DNA of 64,000 bases from Gonatopus flavifemur (GCA_018340375.1 JAFFJZ010000003.1:2790001-2854000), one strand, 5' to 3'; numbered from the stretch's first letter, positions 11,935 to 25,000 are shown. Notes: generated from the sequence alone by a model not told the origin. Translations and numbers: made by a program.

Positions 11935-13860
11935 AATGCATATAACTAAAACATTACACGAATACCAAAAATTCCGAGTTTTTCAATTTTACAGCGCCGA
12001 GTTATTTGTTGAAACACTTGTCTAGAATTACCTAACATCAGGATTTCAGCATTTTGTTGAGGTTCAAATCGTTCATCGAAACGAAGTTTCAGTCGAATAC
12101 AGAAATGTTGAAGAGTTTATATCTTTCACATTTTGTCTGAAAAAATTGATTTTCAATCACTTCCATCAATTTCAAATTAAATTCTTTGGTATTAGATTTT
12201 GAATTCGTTTCGATAAAGGATTCAAACATCAGCGATGTAACTTTGGTTAAATTGTTTCTGATCAACAATATTGGATTAATTGATAATTTGCATATCTTTT
12301 TATACAGCAATCATTCAATATTTTTAGAATTTTTAGAATTGGGATTTTATAACATGGATTCCTCATTTAAAAGATTTTTCAGCACGTTGTCCACATAAAT
12401 TGACAAGAATTACTCAAGTCGCAATATAAGTTCAAATGTTATCACGAAATAACAATGTTCGTTAAATGTAGGAATGAAGCATGAAGAACATACATAGTGA
12501 ACGTACATAGAATGTTCAGAAAAGACTGTTTCAAGGGGATACCAGCGTACCGACTGAGTAAAAATTTTTTATGACAAATTACTCCGAACTGAATTCACAA
12601 AAAAGTCTGACGCTTTCAGGAATGAATTTTCAACACATTATTCGCATCTGCATAAAACCCAAATTTTGGAAAAAACTTCTCTGGAAATTCTAAATTTGGA
12701 TTCTATACCAGAGCATGTTTTAACGGTCAGCTCTAATAAAAAAGTCAATTTTACAAGAAAAATACGTTTTAATCACGTATTACCATCTAATAATTGCAGA
12801 TACTACCTAACTGAATGTACCTGACATGTGTTTTCAACGAAGGGATATGGATATACATCCATAGGGTGTATATAAACTATGTTGAATTATATATAAATTA
12901 TATATAATTTTTCACTCAAGATTTTTATATTGTAAATTGAGGATCCAATATTTCGATTACTTAATTTACTTCGACAATATTTTTCTCAACTAGGTGAACG
13001 TTGTTCTTTCCACTAAGGAAAACATGTAACCATTCCTTACTTCGAGAGTAAAGGTGCCTGTAGACGAGCAGTATTGCTGCAGCACCCAACATAAGAGGGA
13101 AAAGGTGAAATGACAGGTCTTCCTTATTACTCTACTTGGTTATGTCTCTTGCTGTTATACTTGCTGCTGACAGCATGCTGTGCGCGAAAAGTTACCTTAA
13201 TGCGTATTCGTGTTATTTAGACTAGAATTTTTATTTTGTATAGTGAGTCAAAAAAGAGCTCGGAAGTTCAGTTTCATTAGGTTGAGAAAACTTGAAAGAA
13301 ATTTTGATTCATTGATCAACACATGACATTTATAAAGTATTTGAGTAGGAAAAACTTCATTTTTATCAATAAATTGTCAAATTTTTCATAATTTTTCAAA
13401 ACCCATCGAAGCAAATTTTCTGTGTTCTTTTTCGACTCACTGTGCAGATTAGGGCGTTTGAGGTACGGATAACTTCACATTAATGAATCATGGACAGGTT
13501 CTATACAATTTTTAATAGAATTTTCTTCTCGTCGGATAGTATAATATGCAAAAATTGCGGTATTGAATCGGCGGCATGGATTTTCTCAAGTTGATATAAG
13601 ATCGGCATGAATCTGTGACTGTTTTCAAATCCCACTTTAGGAAAAATGATTCATATCAGACCACATGTAATTCAAATTTAATCCAAATCAAATAGGGCCA
13701 ATTGAAAAATATTAATGATGCAGTGTGACGAACTAATTGTTTTTCCCATCATCTAACAAATATACCCTCGCTAGTATCGAGTCATTTATAAATTTTTAGA
13801 AATTACTCCATAATTGAATAGCCTTCATTAAAAATATCTGAAAATTCCTCTTTAATTGAT
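11935..13860. other. Intergenic DNA downstream of DALRD3, nothing recognised
   Basis: An ATTAAA at 12176-12181 could serve as the DALRD3 polyadenylation signal. The rest is AT-rich with short open frames only, some of them antisense to each other around 12.09-12.40 kb. A run of short TATA palindromes lies near 12868-12910. No gene or transposon is evident. Confidence 0.5.
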
Positions 13861-13864
13861 TAAC

Positions 13865-14115
13865 CCAGTCACTTTCTGACATTTCTCTTATGCCAGTAAG
13901 CTAAGGAGGGTGAAATTTCCGCACTATCTTCCTTGGCAGAGGTATGATTCCCTGACTTATCAACCGCTGTCTTCCCACACGGTATATGGAATCTCTTTCT
14001 GGAGTAACTTTGGTTGACGTACCGGTCGCCATTCTCCCTTTCGTGATATTGTAGTTATAGAGCAAGGGCAAGGGATTTAGTAAGAGATTCGAATATCTAA
14101 GCCCGTCGGAAATCC
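13865..14115 (-). mobile_element. Old tRNA-derived SINE copy, minus strand
   Basis: This segment aligns over much of its length with 31036-31275, sharing ACTTTGGTTGACGTACC, the CGCCAT block, GTTATAGAG and the B-box region. Read on the minus strand, its B box is degenerate (GATATTCGAATCTC). It is the more decayed of the two copies. Confidence 0.55.
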
Positions 14116-14539
14116 AAGTCTGAAAGTTAGTACATCAACGAATTAGCCAAAGAACCGCCCAAATTACCTCAATACAGTCAGTTATGGGACCTATTATAAC
14201 CTAATAATTATTTGTTTTTAAAAGCAAATTGGTTCACATTGTTGAAATTTTGATTTTTCACATTGATGAATAAAAATCGTTCCATCATGTAGTTCATTCT
14301 CATTCCACTATTATCAGTAACAATTGGGATGTAGCCTTTACAATTAAACAAGATTGATTCATTTTTAACGTATTTATCGTGGACGATGTTGATCCAAGAA
14401 CGGTCACTGAATTGTTGAAAAAATCTGTTTTCGCGTTGAATGTTTCCAGATCAAATGTATATTCAGAAACGATGTTGATGAATTGTGAAATCTCACACGG
14501 AGAGAAAAGCAACATGGTCACAGAATAATAATAATTTCC

Positions 14540-14562
14540 AATAAACGGTTCAAACTTCAACA
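14540..14562 (+). repeat. Recurring AATAAACGGTTCAAACTTCAA motif, copy 1 of 3
   Basis: A ~23-bp motif (consensus RATAAACGRTTSAAACTTCARC) recurs near 19496 and 28199 with different flanks. It may be the conserved core of an old dispersed repeat. Confidence 0.35.
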
Positions 14563-14814
14563 ATATTGATCAATGGGATCGGTTGAAAAGATACATGAAA
14601 TCATCGTTTGTTTGATTTACTTCACAGTATAATCAAATAAACACATCAATCTATTTTTTCAGCTCAATTCTATAACCAATATCATTGTACAAATTGTTCT
14701 ATCACATTGATCTATTATGCTGTTTGTCGTTATTTTCATCCTAACGATTGAAGTCTGTTCTTATACAATAGTCAATTGAATGTGTTGCATAAATAATTTA
14801 TTGATAATATTCCG

Positions 14815-15132
14815 ATGCAGTCGCCAATCAAATCAAGATATTCTGTTGAATGCTTAGGACCAATTTCAATCCACGAATATGTGATCAATTCCTACGCAAA
14901 TTTGCTAGACAAATCCACATCAGAAACCAGCAATTCCAGTGACAAAAACCGGACAGAGTCAGACAACTATTTGTTCACCCTTGACAGGTTTCCAATTGAA
15001 TTTGCCTTGGATTTCCTGCAGGGATTATTTCTTCATCGTACTCTTGTTGTGTACATACAGGTGTCCCAGAAAACAATTTGTCCTTCTCAAGGGGTGGTTC
15101 CTGAGGCAAAAACAATACACTTTTTTCTCTAG
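14815..15132 (+). other. 105-codon open frame, doubtful
   Basis: The first ~80 codons have a plausible amino-acid mix (SNSSDKNRTESDNYLFTL), but no family is recognised. The last part runs into the palindromic element at 15061-15381. No splice site, leader or polyadenylation signal stands out. It is probably chance, or a relic of a transposon protein. Confidence 0.2.
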
Positions 15133-15381
15133 TAAAATATTCCAATGATCAGGGTTGAAGTCAGTCCTGAAACTAAGCATTTTACTTGGAATGCCTGATA
15201 TTTACAGTATCGATACTTTTGTATAAAATCTCGATTGAAACTTGAGGCATATTCTATAAAAAAGTATCGATACTATAAATATCGGGCACGCTACATTGTA
15301 CAATTTTTTTTCAAGGGGAAAATTTCTTGTTTTTGCCTCAGGAATCACCCCTTGAACAGGGCGGAGTTTTTTTTGGGACAC
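15061..15381. mobile_element. Palindromic MITE, ~320 bp
   Basis: The outer ends read GTGTCCCA and TGGGACAC. Inside them an extended inverted repeat carries TCAAGGGGTGGTTCCTGAGG on the left (about 15091-15110) against CCTCAGGAATCACCCCTTGA on the right (about 15337-15356). A second nested pair around TAGTATCGATACTTTT lies at roughly 15195-15225 and 15255-15290. The whole folds into one long hairpin and encodes no protein. No clear target duplication was found. Confidence 0.7.
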
Positions 15382-16779
15382 TCAATGCGAGTACCTTCTG
15401 TGTAAAAACCTTTGCCTGTACTAGGGACCTCTGTGAATGAAACAGAACAAAACGTCCCAACGAATCCTTCATTCTAAGAAATATTTGTATTGATTTTAAT
15501 ACAAAACTTTGGAAGCAATTCCCAGACAGCACAAAGCATTGAAAGATAACATATGTTATCTTCAAGAGCTTTGCGTTGTCTGGGTTACCACACATATTTT
15601 GGTATTGGATCTCTCACGCTTTCATTGAAATTCAAACTTTCATAAAATCTGTAGTGAAATCAACACACCTTCAAAATTGGAATTCATCAACCTTTTTCAA
15701 CAGTGTTCCACGATAAACTCGTTTGAAATGATCAAGTTCTCAATTGGGGCTCATCGCGAGGTCAATATGAAACTCAGCGAATTTGTGAAAATATGATCAA
15801 TGCATACGAAACATAGATATATATGGTGTATATTGCTTAATGCGGTGCTTCTTCGTCCTTGACACTCAGGCAGGTTGCCTCAAATGCAGCTCCCTCCCCT
15901 TTTATATCCATCGCTGGAACAACCGATGTTGCCTATCATCTAAAGGTACATTGCTTCTTAGAGATTTACTTACGGGACTCGGTTCTGTTTCATTTCCACA
16001 ATGGATTGATACTGAAGAACTAATCTAATCTTCTATCTTATACAGCGAGGAAAACACCGAATGACTATACTATGTACTACTGTATGTCGAGAACGGATCG
16101 AGATACGAACAAAACGGGAAATCGATAACCCACCCAATCCAAACTCACCCTGGAGAAAGAAAAGCCGCATAGAAACAGATTTTTGGTTTTTGACTCTTCC
16201 GATCGGTTTCTATCGCTTACTTTTGTCAGGGCCCCGAGTACGATCCGAATCTGGATAAGATCTGGTCATATTCTGTTGCCTCGATTTTTGTCACAAAATT
16301 CGACCGGATCTGCAGCAGGACAATCAAAATCAAGATAAAAGTGTAACGTTTCCGTGACACAGAGTTTTTTGTAGAAACCGATTAGTGCCTATTGCATTTC
16401 ATAGAAATGAATGGGATCTTCTAGCCAAGAATGACAAATCAACAATTTCACTGCGACTTGTAACGATTGTCAGCTTAATTTGAGGTATAATTTTGATTCT
16501 TTTTGTTTCTCACATTGGTTGAATGATCCGTCAATCATTATTTCCAAGGATAACAAACGACAAGTAAAAAAAACACACATACCGCGATGACAACCAAATG
16601 AGCCATTTAAGGTTATAATTATAATTTTTCGTTGATTCTGATTTGAGAGTACAATGAACTTGATAATGGCGGGAAATGAAGAATATTCAAACATAGATGT
16701 AAAAAAGAACAGTGTATTGAGTGTAACGACGCATGCACGGATACAATCAAGCAAAAGGAACGGACAGAGCCGCCACTGT

Positions 16780-17260
16780 ACGGCCAGCTGTTTGTTTTGT
16801 TTTCGGGCATGAGATTCACGTGACACCGGTGGTGCTGGTGGCGGCTCACGCGGCAGCACAGTATCGGGATATTTGATTGGTCGAAGCAACGTACTGGCGC
16901 ACCGTTCGACCAATGAAGTATCTCGTAAGAGACGACGCCTGGTGCTCTACGGTGCAGAGACGTTTGACATCGATAAATGCGTGAGAGTGCTCGTGAAGTG
17001 CGGAGGTATTATACACAGGCTGTCGTTCGTTCGTCGGCTTGTCGTCGTCGAGGGCTCGAGGCTCGTCGTCGGTCGGTTAGTTCAAAGCCTCTATAAAGTT
17101 TCCTTTGTTCCATATACCCTGTTAGACAAACTCCACCCTGGATTTCAATCCGTGAAAAAAAAAAAGAGTTCAAGTGTTTCAGAGAGTGACCGTTGTGTCT
17201 TTTCTCTACGTCACCGCTTGCTGCGTCTATTCTCGCGTGTGAGCGAACGTAAATAATTGT
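16780..17260 (+). promoter_or_regulatory. CpG-rich promoter-like patch
   Basis: This stands out from AT-rich surroundings by its GC and CpG content. It holds a CACGTG E-box at 16817-16822, and two facing CCAAT-type elements (GATTGGTCGAA near 16875 and TTCGACCAAT near 16907) forming an inverted repeat. A TATAAAG lies near 17091. An open frame of 127 codons crosses it, but its Arg/Val/Ser-rich composition looks like non-coding CpG-rich leader. It may be an upstream first exon or promoter for the MXD gene 5 kb away, or belong to an unannotated RNA. Confidence 0.4.
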
Positions 17261-20200
17261 CTGTCCAAAATACACAAATTACATATTATCACGAATACAG
17301 CTGTTCGACATAGTTGTATGGTAACGGACACGAATCACCTATATCGATACGTAGAGCTCATATGACAGATCTCCAGCAACCCAACCTTTATCGTGTTGTG
17401 TTGTGACGAGATACGTCATATCGTACACCAAGTCCATTTGTAATCATCCCACGAGTAATGTTATGTATTTCACACCCTTGATACGAATGGCAATCGACAT
17501 TGTTGAAAACACCTCGATATGATACACATATGAACTTGTGCCGAATGGCAGTTTCTCTACGGTACACGCATATATAAACGTATATTCGTGTATGTATTTA
17601 CGTATACATTACATGTACTATTTTGTATTGTGTTTGTATACATACTAGAATCTCGTATGATATATCGAGGTGGAATACATTCATCATTTTCCACACAAAG
17701 CAGCGAATATTGGTAAAGGGTTTATACGTGTAATGTCAGTTAGATTGATACTGCTCAGCTTGATATACACGAAAAATAAAAACCGAACGACGTACAAAAT
17801 GAGGATTTGAATATATATCGCTCGGGTTCTCCCTTTTGCATGTGTGTCGTGAATGAGAATCTATCATCTGTGTGGGCGTGTATAAAACACATCCGTGTGT
17901 GAGGTTAAAATCGTTTACAGGCCAGGCGAGAGCGGAACCGAGGAAGCGTCTCTTTACATTCGCTTCTAGCGCACAAAGCGTACAATGCATAAAAAGAATT
18001 GCAAAAATTACACCATGAACAGCGGAAAAATTCTCTCTCCGTCGATTCGATTGAAAACAAAGTTTTCCAAATCGAATATTCATCGTTTCTCGTTGGAATT
18101 CTCGACATTGAGTAACTAAAATTATGATCCTTGACCTTATCTCAAAGACAAAAACATATATATATCAAATATTCATTTACTCTAAAACTTATTCCTTTGC
18201 AGTTCAGAAAATGTTTGTTTTCCAAGGGGAACAAAAATTTCCATCGTCCGCAAGATACATTTGAAATTAATTGATAATAGATCATCCTCTTAACGACATT
18301 GACCCTGTACCGTGCACACGTTTTGGATTTATTCTTCAGGTCATTGACTTTTATCCGTTCTCAAAGTAATAGTACTTGTTTACGAGAGTTTCTTTCAAGC
18401 AGATTTCGTTGAAGGAGGAATTTATTTGGGCAACAATAATCTCACATGACACACCCTGAAAATGATTTTGATTTCAGATTACTTGTTGATCGAGAATCTT
18501 TTGTCTCGTCATCGAAGTACAAGCATATTCAGGATATTCTATGAAGATGCATAGAATATCCGTTTCTTTTGCTCTTCATGTCTTAGAACAATCTAACAAG
18601 ATTGCAATCAATGATTTTCAATACATCTTAGGAGAACACGATCCGATCTTGTATTATCGGCTCCGCTATTCATCTTACATATGTACTTGTCACATATGAT
18701 ATGATTTATGACTATATTTCATCATATGTGACAGCATGTATGATACGATCTGAACATATGCTACCATAGATGATGATACATTTATGGATGTACATGATAT
18801 CATCTTCGACCGTGCATTAACGAATAAACTACATTTCGATAGTCAGGGAACATTCATGCTGTTAATCTGAATCTGTATGGAATATGTGAATGCGATTTGT
18901 GCACATTCGTGCGTACATTTCTTTCGTTTCGATTGTTTTTTTCTATCAAGGATTGACAATCGTGATGTTTGTGGAGGAAAAATCGATTGAAACATATTTC
19001 GTGCATTTTTATAGTAAATATGAAAGCCGAATCAGAATACCTAGTTCAAAATACTCATGTACAAATATTCCTGTGTATAGAAGAAATTAATAAAATCTTC
19101 AAAAGTAAACTAAATTATGATGATTTATTTCAGAAAGAATTTATTCATATCTTCGATTAAAAATTACTTCAAATATTCGAGTGTCAGTATTTTGTTTAGT
19201 TGTAATAATTCATGATGTATGCATAAAAAATACTTACACTTCCGGAAGTATTATGAAATCACTCTGAATGATGATGTAGTTATCGTACTCCTGTGATTTT
19301 TATTCAAAATTCATAATCTTACATTTTCGAGGTTTGAATCGTTTGTTGGGGGGACAAAAACTGATAATCGAATGTTGAAAAATATAAGAATATAAATGTC
19401 GTGTTCGAATAACAGATTTCACCTGAAAACATAAATTCCTCGACGTTAGTGCTCATGAGACAACATTTTCGATCCTCAGTTCATAATTTGTTCCGATAAA
19501 CGATTCAAACTTCAACGATACGTAGTCATAACATTTTTAATGAAGAATGTTTATTTTAGTTTTAAAATGAACTTTTTCAACGAGCGAGCGAATATTCAAT
19601 GAATTGCTCTTATCGTTATTGAGAATTCTATTATCAGTATAAAAAAAATATGAATAATTTCTCTGTAATTGTGGTTGTAGCGTTAGAAGATCCAATTAAC
19701 ATCATCGTATAAACAGTAACGGTTCTCTCGATCCCATTTAGTACAATTTATTCACAAATTTCTAATCCCTATAGGTTGGAATCGGAATATTCAACAGTAT
19801 TCTTGTACGGGGCATCCTCATGGTATACAATCCGATTTGAAGATTTATTCATACATCATGAAAAATTTCGTACATTCTCAAGGTCATAGATTTATACTGA
19901 ATATTTGTAATCCGCGTTGGGGGGTGTACTCGGGTACGTGTGCATATACATCGATGTCGACTATCCAACTACGGAGAGAAAGGATTCATTTCGAATTCTT
20001 ACGATAAGAATAATTCACTCATTTGTGCTTTGAATTCGCAATTTCATTATTCTCATGTTCAGTCCTAAGAAAAATACACGTTCAAGGTTATACTTTCAAA
20101 AATTGTATTTCGGCCTTACATATGCACACATTTCATTCCTTTGGATCAAACAAATTTTCATACAAATAAATCTCCCCACATCGGTTTAACGTACGTATAA

Positions 20201-20270
20201 AATTGAAAACAACACCTATTTTTCAAAATTTCGTTTCGAAACTCGACTCCTCCAGAGATCCACGCTATTA
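17261..20270. other. Upstream DNA of the MXD gene, no gene seen
   Basis: This is AT-rich and lacks a credible coding frame. It contains a perfect 13-bp hairpin, TGTCACATATGAT at 18688-18700 against its complement at 18721-18733, and one copy of a recurring ~23-bp motif near 19496-19518. Nothing else can be named. Confidence 0.45.
19496..19518 (+). repeat. Recurring GATAAACGATTCAAACTTCAA motif, copy 2 of 3
   Basis: It matches the motifs near 14540 and 28199 at most positions. The flanking sequences are not obviously related. Confidence 0.35.
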
Positions 20271-20898
20271 TTACATTCTGTTCTGCGTCATGTGTAAACC
20301 GATTGTTCGCTCACACAAGTAAACATATACACAAACACATACATAGGTACTGTACAGTACGTAACAGGCATGAATAAAATGATAATAATAAGGGAAACGC
20401 AGCCAGCGGTGCGTGTTATTTTTTTTTTCTCATTCGGTGGTTGTGCAAATGTGTGTTGATAACTACGTGATTTTTGCAGCAGTGAAAAAAAGAAAAGGAA
20501 GAGAAGAAGAAAAAGAAGAACAAGAACAAGAAGAAGCGGGGAAAAAACAGCACCAAAGAAGGAATAATATGCCAGCATAGGAAGGAATACCGTGAGGAAA
20601 GGAGAGAGAGCGTGTAGTGTGTGGCTAAGGGGTGGTCGCAGAAAGAAGTCTAGAAAAAAAAAACAACACAACCGTACAACAACAATTTATTTATCAAAAG
20701 AGAACCAAAAGGAAAATTCATAAGTCAAAGAAGAGCCAAGTACGTAAAACCGATATCATAATACTACCAAAATAAAAAGGAAAAAGGTGAAAAAGAAATT
20801 TTTTTTTCAAACCCCGAGCCACCGCTACTCGTTCAAAATCTTCAGTCAAGTGTTCGTTCTCAGTTGTGAGTTCGAAGAAAAAAGGGAAATAAGAAAAC

Positions 20899-20918
20899 GA
20901 GAGAGAGAGAGAGACAGG

Positions 20919-20954
<36 letters not shown>

Positions 20955-20955
20955 A
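20899..20955 (+). repeat. (GA)n microsatellite
   Basis: An almost pure GA run, interrupted by ACAGGGA and GGG. It forms part of an uninterrupted or nearly uninterrupted polypurine tract in the proposed MXD leader and could bind GAGA-type factors. Confidence 0.9.
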
Positions 20956-20990
20956 GAGATCAGGGAAAAAAATTGGTGAACCTTGTAAAC

Positions 20991-21003
20991 GCGCGCGCGC
21001 GCG
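20991..21003. repeat. (GC)n run
   Basis: Thirteen bases of alternating G and C, which is unusual in this AT-rich window. It lies just after the GA tract in the proposed leader. Confidence 0.9.
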
Positions 21004-21586
21004 TTATTACGTGTTACGTGTGCTCGGTTGAACGTGTAGCCAGCGAGGCGCGCACGAACGAGCAAAATAACAAGAATAACGAGAAATAGTGAGAGTGGAG
21101 GTGGAGAAAAATAAGATAAAACCAGATATATAGAATATAAGGGAAGAGAAGGAACGATAGAAATAAGAAAAACAACGTAAGAAGGAGAGAGCGATAGGAG
21201 GAGAAAAACTGAATGTCCAAGTGGAGTAAAACGACGACAAAATAATCTATTGTGAGGGAAAAAAGAATTTATCAACACAGATTTAGTGCGAGTTGTGAAG
21301 GACGGGAAAATCGGGAAGAATATACGCATTTTCTTTGGAGGGAGGGTAGGAATTCACCAATTATTTGTGGAGGTGAACAGATCAACGTTACAACGATATT
21401 AGAAAGGGAAACAAAAATAAATGAAACACGTTTAACGGAGGTGAAGGAAACCGCCAATCAATAGTAAAACGTTGGAGGAACGAAATAAATATTAGAGGGT
21501 CGAAGAATAAAAATAAGAAAAGCAATAGGAGTGGAAGAGAACGAAGATATACGGAGTGGAATAAGATAAAAAGAGTGAAGGTGAAG

Positions 21587-21648
21587 CAGGAGGAGGAGGA
21601 GGAGGAGGAGGAGGAGGAGGTGGAGGAGGGGGAGGAGGAGGAGGAGGT
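21587..21648 (+). repeat. (GAG)n microsatellite
   Basis: About 20 GAG/AGG triplets with a few G substitutions, in the proposed MXD leader. Confidence 0.9.
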
Positions 21649-22001
21649 CAAAGAAAGACCACGATATTAACATCGCCGATACGACACGACGCCGACGCTC
21701 GTTTACCTGTACAAGCGTGTGTTTGTGAACGTTTTTTTTATTGTTATACATTCAAATTTATAAAGTGCGTATGCGTGGGTAGGATTTGCGTATACATTTT
21801 TTCCGTGGCCTCCTCCTTTGTTGTTGATTATATACATTCTATACATATATATATATATAATATATATCTATTGTTGTGTTGTTACACGTGAGTGTATGTG
21901 TGTTAACGTCCATTTGTGATTATATTTTTGTGTGAAAGTGTGAGAAGAGAAATACTCTGTGTGACACCGAAGCAGTCAAAATTACGCCAAATCGGGAAAA
22001 T

Positions 22002-25000
22002 ATGAGCATTGCTGCCTTGCTGCAGGCTGCCGAGTATATCGAAAGAAGGGAAAGAGGTACGTTTAACTTCTTTGTGGCTGAGATATTAAAATTATTCATT
22101 TCAATGTCGACATGCTTGTATTCTGTATTATTTTTGTCCACGTGTTAAACGGTATTGAAACTCGTCAACAACTCAGCGGTTAAACCTTTGGACTTTGTTT
22201 TACATCTTTGAATATTACATACTTATTCGTGTAGGTTATGGTTCACAGATCTTATTTTACGCCTGTTAGCTCTAGTTTTACGAATAAATTCTCCGCAGGA
22301 TTGTAGATTGATCGACAATTATAATTGAAAGATAAAGATATTATATACATACAACAATGATCAATTGGTTCGCTTCGTTGAGGGTATGTTTTTTTTTTCA
22401 AATAATCACTTTTCCTCTTTGGAAAGACTATCCATACGGCGCGAAATGACACCTCTCTTAAGTAGGGGTGTGTGAACCCCGCCGAACTGAACTTTTTGTA
22501 TAGAAAATATATCAAATTTCGATAAATGTTTTATAGAAATCGATAGAAACTAGACACCTTTTATATAAATTAGTTCGGTGCGACAAGATTCGCACACCCC
22601 TAGTTCTAAAGGAGGCAAGCAAATCGACGCCCTCGAATTGTAATAACGTAACTCCAATTATTTTTGGTGATGAAAGAACGAAAAGTGGAATCACGTTGCT
22701 TTGATTTTGAAACAATAATTCGTGGCCGTCGAAATGAAGAAGTCCTATATAAATCATATACAACTTATATATCAACTATATTGAGGCTTTAATAAATTCG
22801 ACACTGATTTTATTCGATTCATCACCGAGAAAAATAATTCCCACCTCCATAATGAACATATCCTCTTTATAAATAAATTCGCACGTTATTTTGCCAAAAC
22901 TGACCCGGGAAGGAGGATACATGCACGGGAGAAAGAAGGAAACAGTATTGGTTACCACTGAGGACGACAGCAATCGATTCAAACACAAATGAAAACACAG
23001 TTGGACAGGGAAAATTAGCACGATCACAGGGATGAGTAGTGAAATGAAATTCGTCGATGTTGGTGGGATAGTAATGAGTGCTGGGGAACGCATCAAATTG
23101 AATTTCAGTCGATTATTGTGATTTGATCATTAACCAGTAATCATTTACGCTTCTTTTTTCTTCCTGTGTAAGGTTTCGGATCATGCGGAAAATGATGATT
23201 TGCAGAAATATTTATTGCGGAAAACGATCCATCTTTGAGAAAAGTGAACACTGTTTTAGATGAGCGATTAAAAAAGGTTTATATGGGAAAGAATCATGAT
23301 CTCTCTTTCCCCAAAGTTGACGTAACGCCCCTAGAGTAACGCCGATTTTATTGTCAGGTTGACGGACACCCCAGGGGCGTTACCACAACTCTTGGGTGCG
23401 TTGCGATTGGTTCCCATATCACATTTTTTTCAATTGTTCTTCTAAAATAGTATTGATTTTTGTCAAAAACTTCAAGCGATTTGGATGTACAGGGGTGAAA
23501 ACTTTCTTTGAAGAGCGAAACTTATTTACTATAGAGTTCAACGTTTCGGAAGCTGACATGCCTCCATTTTCAGATGAAAGAACAAAAGTTTGAACTTTGA
23601 AAAAGAATTCCAAAAATATATGTCAGTTTATGTCAGTTGTGAAAATGAAGGATTGAATGAAATGATCTACACTTTTACGTCACATAAAAAGAAATCCTAA
23701 CAGAAGTTCGAATAAGCGATGAGCGATATTTGATGGTACTGGCATTTGGATAAAATAATAATTTTTTCAATTAATAATGAAATTGAACTTGTCATGTTTC
23801 TTCATCAAACTCAATTTGAATATTGTTAACCGTCAACGTTAACTCGGTTCCACCTGGATCTTTTATCCGTTTGATTCAATTCATAAATCTGTTACACTTG
23901 AGTTACTACCTCGAGAAAAAAAAAATCGGTTGAAATTCACATTTGGACAACTTCGCAAAATGAGTAAGAAGAACACGAAGTTTCATTTCCTACTATGACT
24001 GATGTAATGTATGTTAAAAAACTGTTATTTCCCTCAAAATTTTCAACTGCGCAGTTTTCCGTTTTATCAGTCATAATTGTACAGAAATTTAACGCAGAAA
24101 ACAAATACCCTCCACGCATATTTTTCATTTTTTCAGTAACCGTGTTCAACATATCATCGAAGTTTATAGATATGGTATTGACTTCACATTCATCATTGTA
24201 AGGATTGTTTACTTCAGTTGAATTAAGTAGTCGACTGTTTCCACTTTTGATTAAACTGTTTTTTCCAAGTATTTTTTTCACATAAAAAATTGTTCAAGTG
24301 ATCCTCAAACGAGCGTTCCACCTCCTCCTTTAATACCGGTAGAATATTTTTCCATTAAAAGTTAAATAAATTTGCTTGTTATTTTGAGCGTCATGTAAAT
24401 TGTTGAAAATGTGTACTCTGGGTTAATCCTGATTATCCTGAGTTAATCCTGTATTAAACGCTTTTTAGAATTTGTTGAAAAATGTTTGCTTGTACAGAGT
24501 AATTCCAATCGAATAAATATTCGATGGAACAAATTTTTGTCTTCATGCGATTACGATACATTCCATTCCAATGAATATTTTTCGATAGCACAGACAATTT
24601 GATTTTAGATGCTGAATGAATCATTCATTGCTTTGCTCATTACAAACATTGTCTTCAAAAATAACATTTCTTGACCACAAGAAATTCAGTTAGGTTTTAT
24701 CAGGAGTGATCTGGATGGAGAGAAATTGCAGCGAAAAAAGGAATAATTACAGCAACTAATCGATTTTCAACCATCTACAAAAGTATTTAGGACAAGTACC
24801 ACGTCAGTTTGCTCAACTAACACATTAGTTGCGCCGACTAATGTAAATGCCTTGTTAGGTAGGGCGATTATCGCATTGGTTGAGACAACTCTTCCTTATT
24901 TCTTGTATGCGTGTAATTGACTTCTCAGGTTTAGAATTTTTAGGCAGAACTTTGTTTCTGACTGAAACTTTTTGTTACCAAAGCAAAGATGGAACAGAAA

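Larger units (their letters stand above)
20450..22001 (+). promoter_or_regulatory. Purine-rich probable 5' leader of the MXD gene
   Basis: The stretch runs straight into the MXD start codon at 22002. The + strand is strongly purine-rich across more than 1 kb (about 20450-21660), then changes to mixed sequence. It includes (GA)n, (CG)n and (GAG)n tracts and a few very short upstream frames, for example ATGCCAGCATAG near 20570. Long GA/GAG-rich leaders are common in insect regulatory genes. The transcription start is not resolved and an intron within this stretch cannot be excluded. Confidence 0.5.

Noticed and set aside
14300..14563. 87-codon minus-strand frame
   Set aside because: No recognisable domain, no supporting signals, and a composition typical of AT-rich intergenic DNA.
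16873..17256. 127-codon open frame in the CpG-rich island
   Set aside because: Low-complexity Arg/Val/Ser composition typical of a CpG-rich leader read as protein; an opposing frame is open too, and no family is recognised.
20718..21329. 203-codon minus-strand frame rich in Ser, Leu and Phe
   Set aside because: It is the complement of the polypurine leader; pyrimidine-rich DNA yields Ser/Leu/Phe frames without coding meaning.
21388..21751. Minus-strand frames with poly-Ser and poly-Leu
   Set aside because: They are translations of the (GAG)n microsatellite complement.
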